A stretch of 64,000 nt of DNA from Humulus lupulus (Eukaryota; Streptophyta; Magnoliopsida; Rosales; Cannabaceae), in assembly GCF_963169125.1 (NCBI RefSeq), contig NC_084801.1, positions 79,921,696 to 79,985,695 on the forward strand, given 5' to 3'. A program made the position numbers and the translations under genes. Shown piece after piece: positions 19,344-31,102 of the stretch (position 1 is the first letter of the stretch; each line of letters begins with the position of its first letter). Below the pieces are notes generated by a model that was given only the letters and a program-made list of their open reading frames with translations, made no database searches and was not told where the DNA came from.

Positions 19344-21650
19344 TGTAACGACCCAAATTCGCCAATAAGGCTTAAGGGCCTTGATTAGTGTGTCGGGAGG
19401 GCACTACTGGAATAATTGTGATTTAATGAGTAATTATATGTCTAATAATGTTTATATGATAATTGATATTATTATGTGGTAATATGATATGTGATATATG
19501 TGAGAACCACATTATTATGTGGACAGGTTCGTTAAGCACGACTCAAGACGATTCTAGGGTCAGATAGTGGGAAAAGTCACAACGGGGCTTAAGATATGAC
19601 TTTGGAGAAGTCGGGGATAATTTTAGATAGCGGATAGTGATTTGGGTTATTGGGACATGAAAATAAATATATGGAGATATATTTGAGGTTAGAATGTCTA
19701 GGCGGGAATAATGGGGGATTTTACCATTTTGGCCTCGGGGACGGTTCCAGCACCCCGAGCCTTGGGATTAACTTAATAGATGAGTTAGATATAAAGAAGC
19801 TTTTAGAAGAAAAACAAACCGACTAAACACTTAGGCTCAGCTCTCTTTCACGCTCAAGGGAAAACAAAGGGAAAAGAAAGCACAGAGAATTTAAGGGGGA
19901 AACAAGCTGGAATTCTGAGATTTGTGGTGTGGATTTGGGGGTCTAGCTCAGGGATTTATCAAGCACTAAAACAGGGATAAGGTAAGCTCTTAATTTTCTT
20001 CTCTGTGGTTAGAATTCTGGATTTTGGTTAGGTGCTGAAACAAGTATAGTTTTGGTGTTTTAAGGCAGAGTTAAAGAAGGGAACTTGGGAACTTAGCTTG
20101 GCCATAGCTTGGTGAAGTGATTGTACAGCAAAGATAGGTCTCAACTCCTGGTTTAGAGGTTTCAAATTGACTGGTTTAGAGGTTTCAAATTGAGTTTGAG
20201 TGGCTGGTTTGAGTGTTTGTAGCACTTGGGTTTCAGAAATTGAAAGGAGGAGATTAGAGTGTGTTAGGCTGTGTTACCTTGGGAATTATGTTGTTTAGAT
20301 CATGTTAAAGAAGTTGGGAATTAATTGGTTAAGAGTTGGGAAGCTTTGGGATGGTTTAAGGTGAGGTTTCAGACTTAGAAATGGTGTAAAATCTGGGTTC
20401 GAAGGGGAGGGATGCGACTCTGTTCTAGAGCGCTGCGGCCCTAGCATGCAAAGAAGCCAAGGAGGCTCGGCCAAGGGGGCGCGCCGCGGCGCCCAAGGCA
20501 AGGGCCGCGGCGCGTGTGTGGTTCAATGTGGGAGTAGGTTCTGTTTTGGGGAAGGGCCGCGGCTAGGCTTTGGGGGCCGCAGCCCTTGGTTGCACACATG
20601 AATTTTTGAGGGTTTTAAGCACGGGTGAGTGGTCTAGTGTGCTCGGGTTTGGTTTCACCACCGTGCTTGGTGGAATTAGGAGTCCTAGGAGTTAGTTTTG
20701 TAACTGGAAACCTATATTTGAGTGTTTATGAAACCCTATACTTTGGTTGTGGCTAGGTGATAAAAGCTTAGGCTCGGGAACGGATCGTGCTTGAGGGGTG
20801 TTGCTCGTAACTCGATAACCGTACAGACTAAAGGTAAGAAAACTGCACCTGGTTGAATATATGTGACGGGACTAAGGGCTCCCTATTGTAGATGCTTGAA
20901 AAGATGGTATTATGCCATGCAAGCCATTTAGTGAGCCAACGACCTAAGGGTGCCAAGGGTCTCACTAGCGCACAGGGCGTGGCTCGGCCACTGGTAGCCG
21001 AGGACAACTTAATATGCACTGAGCTCGGTTTAAGCAGGCCGGAGTCAGTGGGTTAAACAGAGGGTGCGGCCTAAGTCGTCGTCCCTGAATATTATGTGAT
21101 ATGAATACTATTTGTGATAGAATGTATCTTGTATTGGTTTGTATATGCTGAATATCTGTTGAGGATTATTTGATGAGAATACATGCTTACTGAACTGCTT
21201 GTCTGTTATCATTGTTTGAGTTATCTATGATGTTTTCTTGCTGGGCCTTGGCTCACGGGTGCTACGTGGTGCAGGTAAAGGCAAGGGCAAGTTAGATCAG
21301 CCCTGACTTGAGAGCTCAGCGAGCAGAATGTACATAGCCAGGTGCTCGGCCGCCACGGTTGAGGTCTAGGCAAGGACGTGGAACCTGGAGTTTGTCTGTT
21401 TTGCCTTAGTATGGCTAGTGGATACACTTATACTTTTGGGAGTCTGTAAACTTATTCTAATTTTGTTATCATATGGGATCCCATGCTTACTACAGTTTAA
21501 ATGTATGAGATGAGTCTTTTGAGACCAAAACCTTTTTAACCTTAGATCTTACATGTTTAGTAACACGTTTTCAAAATAATGACTTGATTAGCAAGTCCTG
21601 CACCTTTAAAAGTACACAGTGTAACGGTCTTGGCTATCCAGGGCGTTACA
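19344..21650 (+). repeat. Tekay 3' LTR (2307 bp)
   Basis: The LTR runs from tgtaacgaccc to gggcgttaca. It contains a CpG-rich palindromic block (20421-20590) and the conserved block 21231-21280 ending in a splice-donor-like gcaggtaaag. The part from 20983 on matches the 5' LTR at about 99 %. I support no coding sequence here. Confidence 0.93.
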
Positions 21651-23541
21651 ATGTGATTAGAGATGCATGTGTTAGGTGAATTAAATGTGCATGTGGGCCC
21701 CGTTTGGTTATTAGGGGCATGTTTGTAATTTTAGCCCGTTGATGGCATAAATGTAATAATTGTGATATATTTGTGATATATCTGTGCTGCACGATCCAAG
21801 ACAGTCCTAGGGAGCGATTAGCTAGAAAGTCACAACGAGGTCGAATACCCAACTCGGGGCGAGTCGAGGGGTATTTCGGGCACTAGACGTTTCATGGGGT
21901 TATCGGGTTATGAAAATAAATATTTGGAGATATATTTAAAGTTAGAATGTTTAGGAGGGAAGTTAGAACGTTTTTGGTACCCCGAGCCTTTGAGGTAACC
22001 TTAGAAACTTAAGTTAACAAAACCAAGGAAGCTTTTAGAAATTTAGGAATTGACCCAAAACCTCTTTTCTCTCTCTCTCTCTCTCTTTTCTCCTCTAAGT
22101 CGTACCAAGGAGAAGTGTTGAAGATTAAGCAAGGATTTTGGCCCTTTCAAGGTTGTGCATGTGAGCTAAGTTGAGAATTGCTCTTAGTTATTTGGGTGAG
22201 TTTTGGGGTTAGTTTTTGTTGGGTTTTGCTGCTAGGATCACTCTAGAACTGTTGTGATGATTGAGTTGGATTGTTAGGTTTATTTTGGGGTAAATTGGCT
22301 GGGTTTTCGTGGTAAAAATGGAGGAATTTTCTGGGTTCGAAGAATCGGGCCGCGACATTGTTCTTGCTGAGCTGCAACCCTCTAGAACAGTTTGGAGGCT
22401 AGGATGAAGGGCAGGCCGCGGCACACCCTAGCTTGGGCTGTGGTGTGCCTGCCCTATTTTTGGGTTTGGGGTCTCTAGTTGAGGCGGGCTACGACACTTA
22501 GTGTGCTTTTGGACTTCAAGGAGGTTTTAGGCTCGAGAATCCAAAAGTTAAGGCTCGGGATGGATTTTATCACCCGGATTGATAGAATTCAAGGTCCCAA
22601 ATACTAGAATTATGACCCAAAGTTATTTAATGGATTAGAAATTGATGGATGGATGTTGTTGATACGTTGTGATTAGGTTTTCAGCGAGGCTCAGACTAGG
22701 GGAGTGTGCTCGGGACATCGGTGCTTGGAAAGCTTGGGACACAGGTAAGAAAACTATTGTACCCGTAGAGCAGGGCGAGGCCCTATAGTTTGTGTTGCAG
22801 GGCACGACCCTATATGATTGTGTTGCAGAGCGTAGCCCCATTGATTGAGTTTATACGTGTTTAAGTATTTGTTTAATTATGCTATGTGTGCATATATGTG
22901 AATGGACGGCAAGAGTCGGGAACGACGAAGGCCGAGAACGGCGAGGGCCGGGAACATCGAAGGTTGAGAATGGCAAGGCCGAGTACAGCAAGGGGCCGGG
23001 AGCATCCTTTAGCATGCGGAGTGCGAGTTGCCTGGGCGAGACCCTATAGGATACCTGGGACGGCATGGCCGTATGTGTTTAGCCTGTTGTCGGATTTATT
23101 GAATGTTGATTGGTAGCAATGTATATGTTATTTGCTTGTGTGAAGTTTTCTTGCTGGGCTTCGACTCACGGGTGCTCTATGGTGCAGGTAAGGGCAAGGG
23201 GAAAGTCGACCAACCATGAGTACGGATAGCGTGAAGCGACGCGTACATGTTTGGCCTGCCTGGCTGCCACGACTAGGGGTATTTTTTGGAGACGCTTGTA
23301 TTAAACCTAATTTTGTCGTTCAGTCGACTTTAATTATATTTTTGAGTTGTAAATATTTCTAAACAGTATTTTGGGTTCCCAAATGTCAAATGCTTTAGAA
23401 TTTGCAATGAATGGGTATATTTTTAAATTATGTGACTTTGTTTATGGTTTAGCTACACTTTTGTCTAAAAACCTCGATTAGCGAGTTAGTTGAACGTTTT
23501 AAACTCACCTGGTAACGACTCTAAGGAAGTAGGGCGTTACA
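21651..23541 (+). repeat. Truncated Tekay-like LTR (family B), target of the Tekay insertion
   Basis: This piece is colinear with the solo LTR at 55517-57661 from about its 120th base to its end (agtagggcgttaca). Its first part lies off-window left of the Tekay element. After its end the 42-bp array starts immediately (ccctcgaaagcttaag), with no PBS, so it is most likely also a solo LTR in the array. It contains a CpG-rich block (about 22340-22500), short gaacggc/ggccg repeats (22915-23000) and the conserved donor block (23144-23193). Confidence 0.8.
22065..22087. repeat. CT microsatellite
   Basis: About ten CT dinucleotides lie inside the family B LTR, preceded by ccttt and followed by tttctcc. 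Confidence 0.9.
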
Positions 23542-26500
23542 CCCTCGAAAGCTTAAGCTTTCATATTGCTTTGTTTAGAGGTCCTCAAAACCTTAAGCAT
23601 TCCATTGGCTTGGTTCCTTCAGGTCCTCGGAACCTGGAGTATAAATTTTGCTTGCTTCCTAAATGTCCTCAGAACCTTTGAGCATTCATCTTTCTTTGTT
23701 CCTTGAGGCCCTCGAAACATGGAGCATTCATTTTTCATGGTTCCTAGAGTTCCTCGAACACTTTGAGCATTCATCTTGCGTGGTTCCTTGAGAACCTTGG
23801 AACCTAGAGCATTCATCTTGCTTGGTTCCTAGATGTCCTCGGATACTTGAGCATTTCTCTTGCTTAGTTCCCAAAGGTCCTCGGAACCTGGAGGATTCAA
23901 TTTGCTTGTTCCTAGAGGTCATAAAAACCTTGAGCATTGTTCTTATTTGGATCCTTGAGGTCCTTGTAAACTGGAGTGTACATTTTTCTTGGTTCCTAGG
24001 GCCTTAGAACCTTAGCATTCCTCTTTCTTGGTTCCTTAAGGTCCTCAGAACCTGGAGCATACATTTTTCTTGGTTCGTAGAGGTCCACCTTTGAGTATTC
24101 ATCATTCTTGGTTCCTTTAGGTCCTTGAAACCTGGAGCATACATTTTTCTTGGTTCATAGAGGACCTTGGAACCTTTGAGCATTCATCTTGCTCAGTTCC
24201 TAGAGGTCCTCAGAATCTTTAACATTCATTTTTCTTGGTTCCTCGAGGACCGTGGAACCTTGAGCATTCATCTTGCTTGGTTCCTATAGGTCTTCAGAAC
24301 TTGGAGCATTCATCTTGGTTGGTTCATTGAGGTCCTCGAAACCCTGACTATGCATTTTTCTTAGTTCCTAGAGGTCCTTGGAACCATGAGCACTCATCTT
24401 GCATGGTTCCTAGATGTCATCGAAACCTTGAGCATTCCACTTCCTTGGTTCCTTGAGGTCCTCTAAACCTGGAGTATACATTTTGCTTGGTTCCTAGAGG
24501 TCCTAGTAACCTTGAGCATTTGTCTTTCTTGGTTCTTAGTGGTACTTGGAACCTTGAGTATTCATTTTTTCTTGGTTCCTAGAGGTCCTTGAAACCTTGA
24601 GCATTCATCTTGCATGGTTCCTAATGGTCATCAGAACTTTGAGCATTCTTCTTGGTTGGATCCAAGAGTTTCTCAAATCCTTGAGCACTCATTTTGCTCA
24701 GTCCATAGAGGTCCTAAGAACCTTGAGCATTCCTCTCGCTTGGTACATTGAGGTCCTCGAAACCTGGATCATACATTTTTCTTGGTTCCTAGAGGTCCTC
24801 AAAACCACTGAGCATTCATCTTGCTTGGTTCTTTGAGGTCCTTGGATCCTTGAGCATTCATCTTACTTGTTTTCTAGAGGTCCTCGGAATATTGAGAATT
24901 CATTTTTCTTGGTTCCTTGAGGTCCTCGGAACCTTGAGCATTCATCTTGCTTTGTCCCTAGATGTCCTCGGAACTTGAAGTATTCATCTTGCTTGATTTG
25001 TTGCGATCCTCGAAACCTGCTGAATGGATTTTTCTTGGTCCATCAAGGCCCGCAAAACCTTGAGCATTCATATTGCATGGTTCCTAGAGGTCCTCGAAAC
25101 CTTGAGCATTTATTTGGCTTAGTTCCTTGAGTTCCTCAGAACCTAGAGTATACATTTTTCTTGGTTCCTACAGGTCCTCAGAACCTTTGAGCATTCATCT
25201 TTCTTGGTTCTTTGAGGCCCTAGAAACCTGGAGAATTCATTTTTCTTGGTTCCTAGAGTTCCTCGGAAACATTCTGCATTCATCTTGCATGGTCCCTTGA
25301 GGTCCTCGGAACTTGGAGCATTCATCTTGCTTGGATCCTAGACATCTTTGGAACCTTGAACATTTCTCTTGCTTGTTTCCAAGAGGTCCTCAGAACATGG
25401 CGCATTCAATTTGCTTGTTCTTAGAGGTCCTCGGAACCTTGAGCATTCCTCTTGTTTGGATCCTTGAGGTCCTCGGAACTTGAAGCATACATTTTCCTTG
25501 GTTCCTAGGTCCTTGAAACCTTGGCATTCCTCTTGCTTGGTTCCTTAAGGTCCTTAGAATCTGGAACATACATTTTGTTTCGCTCCAAGAGGTCCTTAGA
25601 AACTTTGAGCATTCATCTTGCTTTGTTCCTTTAGGTCCACAAAACCTGGAGCATACATTTTGCTTGGTTCGTAGAGATCCTCGTAACCTTTGAGCATTCA
25701 TCTTGCTTGGTTCCTATAGGTCCTCAGAATCTTTAGCATTCATTTTGCTTGGTTTCTCGAGGTCCTCGGAACCTTGAGCATTCATATTGCTTGGTTCCTA
25801 GGGGTACTCGGAACCATGAGCATTCATTTTGCTTGGTTCTTAGAGAACCTCGAAACCTTGAGCATTCATTTTTCTTGGTTCCTCAAGGTCCTCGGAACCT
25901 TAAGCATTCCTCTTGCTTTGTTCCTAGAGGTCCTCGAAACCTGGAGCATTCATTTTGCTCGGTTCCAAACAGTCCTCAGAACCTTGAACATTCCTCTAGC
26001 TTGGTACTTTGAGGTCTTCAGAACCTAGAGCATACATTTTGCTTGGTTCCTAGAGTTTCTTTTAACCTTGAGCATTCATCTTGCTTGGTTCAGTAACTTC
26101 CTTGGAACCTTGAGCATTCATCTTTGTTGTTTACTAAAAGTCCTCGGAATCTTGAGCATTCATTTTGCTTGGTTCCTCGAGGACCTCGAAACCTTGGGCA
26201 TTCATCTTTCTTAGTTCCTAGAGTTCCTCAGAACCTAGAGTATTCATCTTGCTTGGTTTGTTGAGGTCCTCAGAACATGCATAATGCATTTTTCTTGGTT
26301 CATAAAGGCTCTCGAAAGCTTGAGCATTCATCTTGCTTGGTTCCTAGAGGTCCTCAAAACCTTGAGCATTTCTTTGGCTTGGTTCCTTGAGGTCCTCGGA
26401 ACCTAGAGTATACATTTTGCTTGGTTCCTACTGGTCTTCCGAACCTTGAAGCATTCATCTTGCTTGTTTCCTTGAGGCCCTCAAAACTTTGAGCATTCAT

Positions 26501-29500
26501 TTTTCTTGGTTCCTAGAGTTCCTTGGAAACTTTAAGCATTCATCTTGCATGGTTCCTTAAGGTCCTTAGATCATGGAGCATTCATCTTGCTTGGTTCTGA
26601 GACGCCCTCGAAACCTTGAGCATTTCTCTTACTTGGTTCTCAGAAGTTCTCGGAATAAGGAGCATTCAATTTGCTTGTTCCTAGAGTTCCACGGAACCTT
26701 GGGCATTCCTCTTGTTTGGTTTCTTGAGGTCTTTGGAACCTAGAGCATACATTTTTCTTGGTTCCTAGGTCCTCAGAACCTTGAGCATTCCTTTTGCTTG
26801 GTTCCTTAAGGTCCACGGAACCTTGAGCATACATTTTTTAGGTTCCTTGATGTCCTCGAAACCTTTGATCATTCTTCTTGCATGATTCCAAGAGGTCCTC
26901 GGAACCTTGAGCATTCATTTTGCATTGTTCCTGTAGGTCCTCGTAACCTGAAGCATTAATTTTGCTTCGTTCCTAGTGGACCTCGGAACCTTTGAGCATT
27001 CATCATGCTCAATTCCTTGAGGTACTTTTAACATTGAGCATTCATCTTGCTAGGTTCCTAAAGATCCTCAGAACCTTGAGCATTCATCTTGCTTGGTTCC
27101 TAGAGGTCCTCGAAACTTGGAGCATTAATCTAGCTTAGTTCTTTGAGGTCCTCGAAACCTTGAGATTGCAATTTTCTTTGTCCCTAGTGGTCCTTGGAAA
27201 CTTGAGCATTTATCTTGCTTGGTTCCTAGAGGTCCTCAGAACCTTGAGTATACCTCTTTCTTGGTTCCTTGAGGTCCTTAGAACCTGGAGTGTACATTTT
27301 ACATGGTTCCTAGAGGTCCTCGGAACCTTTGAGCATTCACCTTGCTTGGTTCCTTGGGGACCTCAATACCCAGAGCATACATTTTGCTTGGTTCCTTGAG
27401 GTCCTCAATACCCAGAGCATACATTTTGCTTGGTTCCAAGAGGTTCTCCGAACATTTGAGCATTCCTCTTGCTTGGATACTTGAGGTCCTCAGAACATGG
27501 AGTATTCATTTTGCTTGGTTCCTAGAGGCCCTCAGAACCTTTGAGCATTCATCTTTCTTGGTTCCTTGAGTTCCTCAGAACGTGGAGCATGCATTTTTGC
27601 ATAGCTCCTAGAGGTCCAAGGAACCTAGAGCATTCATCCTTCCTTGTTCATTGAGGTCCTCGAAACCATGAGCATGCATTTTTCTTAGTTCTTAGAGGTC
27701 CTTGGAACCTTGAGCATTCATCTTGTTTATTTCCTAGAGGTCCTCGGAACCCTTAGCATTCCTCTTGCTTGGTTCCTTGAAACCCTCGGAACTTGGAGTG
27801 TACATTTTGCATGGGTCCTAGAATTCCTAGTAACCTTGAGCATTCATCTTGCATGGTTCCTAGAGGTCCTAGGAATGTTGTGATTTAGTTATTTCTTGGT
27901 TCCTTGAAATCCTCATAACCTTGAGCATTCATCTTGCTTTGTTCCTTGAATTTGGAGCATTCATGTTGATTGGTTCCTCGAGGACCACGGAACCTTGAGC
28001 ATTCATCTTGCTTGGTTGCTAGAGGGCCTCGTAACCTTTAGCATTCATCTTGCTTGGTTCCTAGAGGTCCTCGGAACCTTGAGCATTCCTCTTGCTTGGT
28101 TCCTTGAGGTCCCCAAAACCTGGAGTATACATTTTGCTTGTTTCCTAAAGGTCATCGGAACCTTTGAGCATTCATCTTGCTTGGTTCCTTGAGGTCCTCA
28201 AAACCCGGAGCATACATTTTTCTTGGTTCCTAGGGGCCCTTGAAACCTTTGAGCATTCGTCTTGCTTAGTTCCTTTAGTTCCTCAGAACGTGGAGCATGC
28301 ATTTTACTTGGTTCCTAGAGGGCCACAGAACCTTGAGCATTAATCTTGCTTATTTTCTAGAGGTTCTCGGAACCTTGAGTATTCATTTTACTTGTTTCCT
28401 CGAGGTCTTCAGAACTTGGAGCCTACATTTTACTTGGTTCCTAGAGGTCCTCGAAAACTTGAGCATTCCTCTCACTTGGTTCCTTGAGGTCCTCAAAATT
28501 AGTGCATTCATTTGCATTGTTCCTAGAGGTCCTCGAAGCCTTTGAGCATTCATCTTGCTTTGTTCCTAGAGGTCCTCAAAACCTAAAGCATTCATTTTTC
28601 TCGGTTTCTAAAGGTCCTCGCAATCTTGAGCATTAATCTTCTTGGTTCCTAGACATCTAAGGAACCTTGAGCAATGATTTGGCTTGGTTCCTAGAGGACC
28701 TAGAAACCTGGAGCAATAATTTTCCGTGGTTCCTAGAGGTCCTTGGATCCTTGTGCTATATTTATTACTTGGTTCCTTGAGATCCTCAGAAGCTTGTGCA
28801 TTCATCTTGCTTTGTTCCTTGAGGTCCTCGGATTTAGAGCATTCATTTTTCTTGGTTTCTTGAGGTCTTCGAAACCTTGAGCATTCATCTTGCCAGGTTC
28901 CTAGAGAGGCTCATAACCTTGAGAATTCATCTTGCTTGGTTCCTAGAGGTCCTCAGAACCTTAAGCATTCCTCTTGCTTGGTTCCTAGAGATTCTCAGAA
29001 CCTGGAGCATTAATTTTTCTCATTCCAAGAGGTCCCCAGAACCTTAAGCATTCATCTTGGTTGGTTCCTTGAGGTGTTCGGAATGTAGAGCATATATTTT
29101 TCTTTGTTCCAAGAGGTTCTCGAAACCATGACCATTCCTCATGCTTGGTTCCTTAAGGTCCACGGAATCTGGAGCATACATTTTCCTTGGTTCCTAGAGG
29201 TCCTCGGAACCTTTGAGCATCCATCTCTCTCGGTTCCTTAAGGTCCTCACAACGCGGAGCATACATTTTGCTTGGTTCCTAGGGTTCCTCGGAACCTTTG
29301 AGCATTACTCTTGCTTGGATTCTTGAGGTCCTTGAAACCTTGAGTATTCATTTTCCTTGTTTCCTAGAGGCCTTCAGATCCTTTGAGTGATCGTTTTGCT
29401 TGGTTCCTTGAGTTCCTCAGGACGTGGAGCATGCATTTTGCTTGGTTCCTAGAGGTCCTCGACACCTTGAGCATTCATCTTGCTTGTCTTCTAGAGGTCC

Positions 29501-29631
29501 TCGACACCTTGAGTATTCATTTTGCTTATTTCCTCGAGGTCTTTGGAACCTGGAGCCTACATTTTGCTTGGTTCCTAGAGGTTGTCGAATCCTTGAGCAT
29601 TCCTCTTGCTTGGTTCCTTGAGGTCCTCATA
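23542..29631. repeat. 42-bp minisatellite, block I (about 145 units)
   Basis: The typical unit has boxes in this order: CTTGGTTCCTAGAGG, TCCTCGGAACC, TTGAGCATTCATCTTG (42 bp). Single-base indels give 41-43 bp. Units diverge by roughly 10-25 % by eye. Because 42 is three times 14, many chance open frames appear with 14-residue periods (CLVPRGPRNLEHS, MSIHLAWFLEVL and, on the other strand, NAQGSEDLKEPS). I do not call them genes. Tat-2 interrupts the block at the acatg site. Confidence 0.95.
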
Positions 29632-29636
29632 ACATG
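29632..29636. repeat. Tat-2 target-site duplication, left copy (acatg)
   Basis: acatg precedes the LTR (tgttgacc) and recurs at 46325-46329. The flanks rejoin as continuous 42-bp array. Confidence 0.92.
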
Positions 29637-30234
29637 TGTTGACCCTCGATTTGGCCAACGACATGGAGTTAAATATACGACAAAAGATAAAACGACAATT
29701 AAGAATTTAATCTAATGGGAAAGAAGAAAACACCAAGGATTTATAGTGGTTCGACCCCAAAGAATGGTAATAACCTACGTCCACCTAGTGCTATTATTAA
29801 TATTGAATCTCAAAGCCGTGATCAAAGAACTAGGGTTCTTGAGTTTCACTAACCTTGAAAGAATTACAAAAAAATGATGAATAATCACACTATAGCTCTC
29901 TTTCTCTCAATACTTTGCAAACAGATTCCGAGATCAAAAGTCCCTTCCTCGAGCTATTTCATGCATATTTATAGGCTCAAGGAGGGTTACACCGGCCAAT
30001 GGGCCATATCTTTCCTTAATAACCGCGTCCAAGGTAATAATGAGGAAATATTCAATGCAATGATTATAAGATTACAATCTTAGAAGGAAATAAATCAAAT
30101 TATACGACCAGCTTGGTCGTATCTAAAAGTTAAGCTTGGTAAAGCGATGTGCCTCTGGTCGATAGTTGAACAACACTTCTGCCACATGTGAGAAATCCTT
30201 GCCACGTCATTAGCAACCGTTTTTTGGGTAAACA
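29637..30234 (-). repeat. Tat-2 3' LTR (left copy, 598 bp)
   Basis: The LTR runs from tgttgaccc to gggtaaaca on the plus strand. A minus-strand TATAAATA lies at 29973-29966. It lacks the 11 bp by which the right copy is longer. Confidence 0.92.
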
Positions 30235-30247
30235 TTTGCCCCCCAAG
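30235..30247 (-). promoter_or_regulatory. 3' polypurine tract of Tat-2
   Basis: The minus strand reads cttggggggcaaa directly before the LTR, one base different from the Tat-1 tract. Confidence 0.85.
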
Positions 30248-31102
30248 TTTATTTATTGCGACCAACAATAGGTAAACTTAGGAAACTGACCCTTAGCTTA
30301 CTCCACCAAACTTGTCAGAACTGCCCATGCCTTCTTGGAAAAAGCAATCAATCATGTCTGATCAAGCCTTTTAGGTTTCCCAAAAACTTGTCTAATGGCT
30401 ATCACACTTCCCCATGCTCAGAAAAATAAATTCATGATTACCTCTTTTATCGTGTTGCAGTCACTATATACAATATCTCAAATCCACATTTTCACTTTTT
30501 ACTTTTCACTCGCCATCTCCTCTCCAAGAACTGTGAAGAACTTCCATCTTCAGAGCCCAGAAATCCCAGGAACTCACATCCGAACATTCTAAAGCTTTCG
30601 TGCCCAGACTTCATTTTTCATCTAAGTAAGTTTCACAAACTCCTTAGATGTTTGAGTTGCCATGCAAAACTGTTTCATACTTATTTTTATCTCTGAACCT
30701 TTGAACCTTCTTGGTTGAAACTGTTATGGGGATTGTGCGTATATCAATAGATGCTTGATAGGGTAGTGAAGTAACGTTTCATAGGAGTTAGGAGCCAGTT
30801 TGGTAGTCGAGATTGTAAATTTAAGGGCGTAAAATCGAAGTAAAAATTCGATTTTTAAGCTAGTTGAAAAACTGGGTTTTCCCCGCCCCTTCGGAGTCGA
30901 AAAGGCTTTTCTCTGAAAAACTTTTTATTTATGATTTTTAATCTGTTTCTCAAATTGCTCGAATAAAATTTAGTGCTTTTGTTAGAATGTTGCTGGCTAT
31001 ATAAAGCTTAACTTTTATACGCGAGCAACGTTATCCCAACTCTCAACATAGATTTTTAGGCTTTACGTTCTCATCTCCTCCTTTCTCTGTTCGCACCTTT
31101 TC
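30248..31102 (+). promoter_or_regulatory. Upstream region and leader of the Tat-2 antisense gene
   Basis: These 855 bp hold no supported ORF. A TATA box (TATATAAA, 30998-31005, in gctatataaagc) lies about 100 bp before ATG 31103, giving an expected start near 31030. The layout mirrors the region 13069-13813 of Tat-1. Confidence 0.6.
30998..31005 (+). promoter_or_regulatory. TATA box of the Tat-2 antisense gene
   Basis: TATATAAA in gctatataaagc is a strong plant TATA match, placed for transcription into the plus-strand gene at 31103. Confidence 0.65.

Larger units (their letters stand above)
1..21650 (+). mobile_element. Tekay/Del-type chromovirus (Ty3/Gypsy), interrupted by Tat-1
   Basis: In the window the element comprises the 3' part of its 5' LTR (1-504, then 14708-14871), a tRNA-iMet-type primer site, one gag-pol frame ending in a chromodomain-like tail, a purine tract and a complete 3' LTR (19344-21650). 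Base 1 aligns to 20983, so about 1.6 kb of the 5' LTR lies off-window. The overlapping 668 bp of the two LTRs differ at about 7 positions (about 1 %), so insertion was recent but older than Tat-1 nested in it. The element sits inside another Tekay-like LTR. Its right flank begins atgtg; the left target-site copy cannot be seen. The lineage call rests on RT, RNase H and integrase motifs, the chromodomain and the LTR style. Confidence 0.9.
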
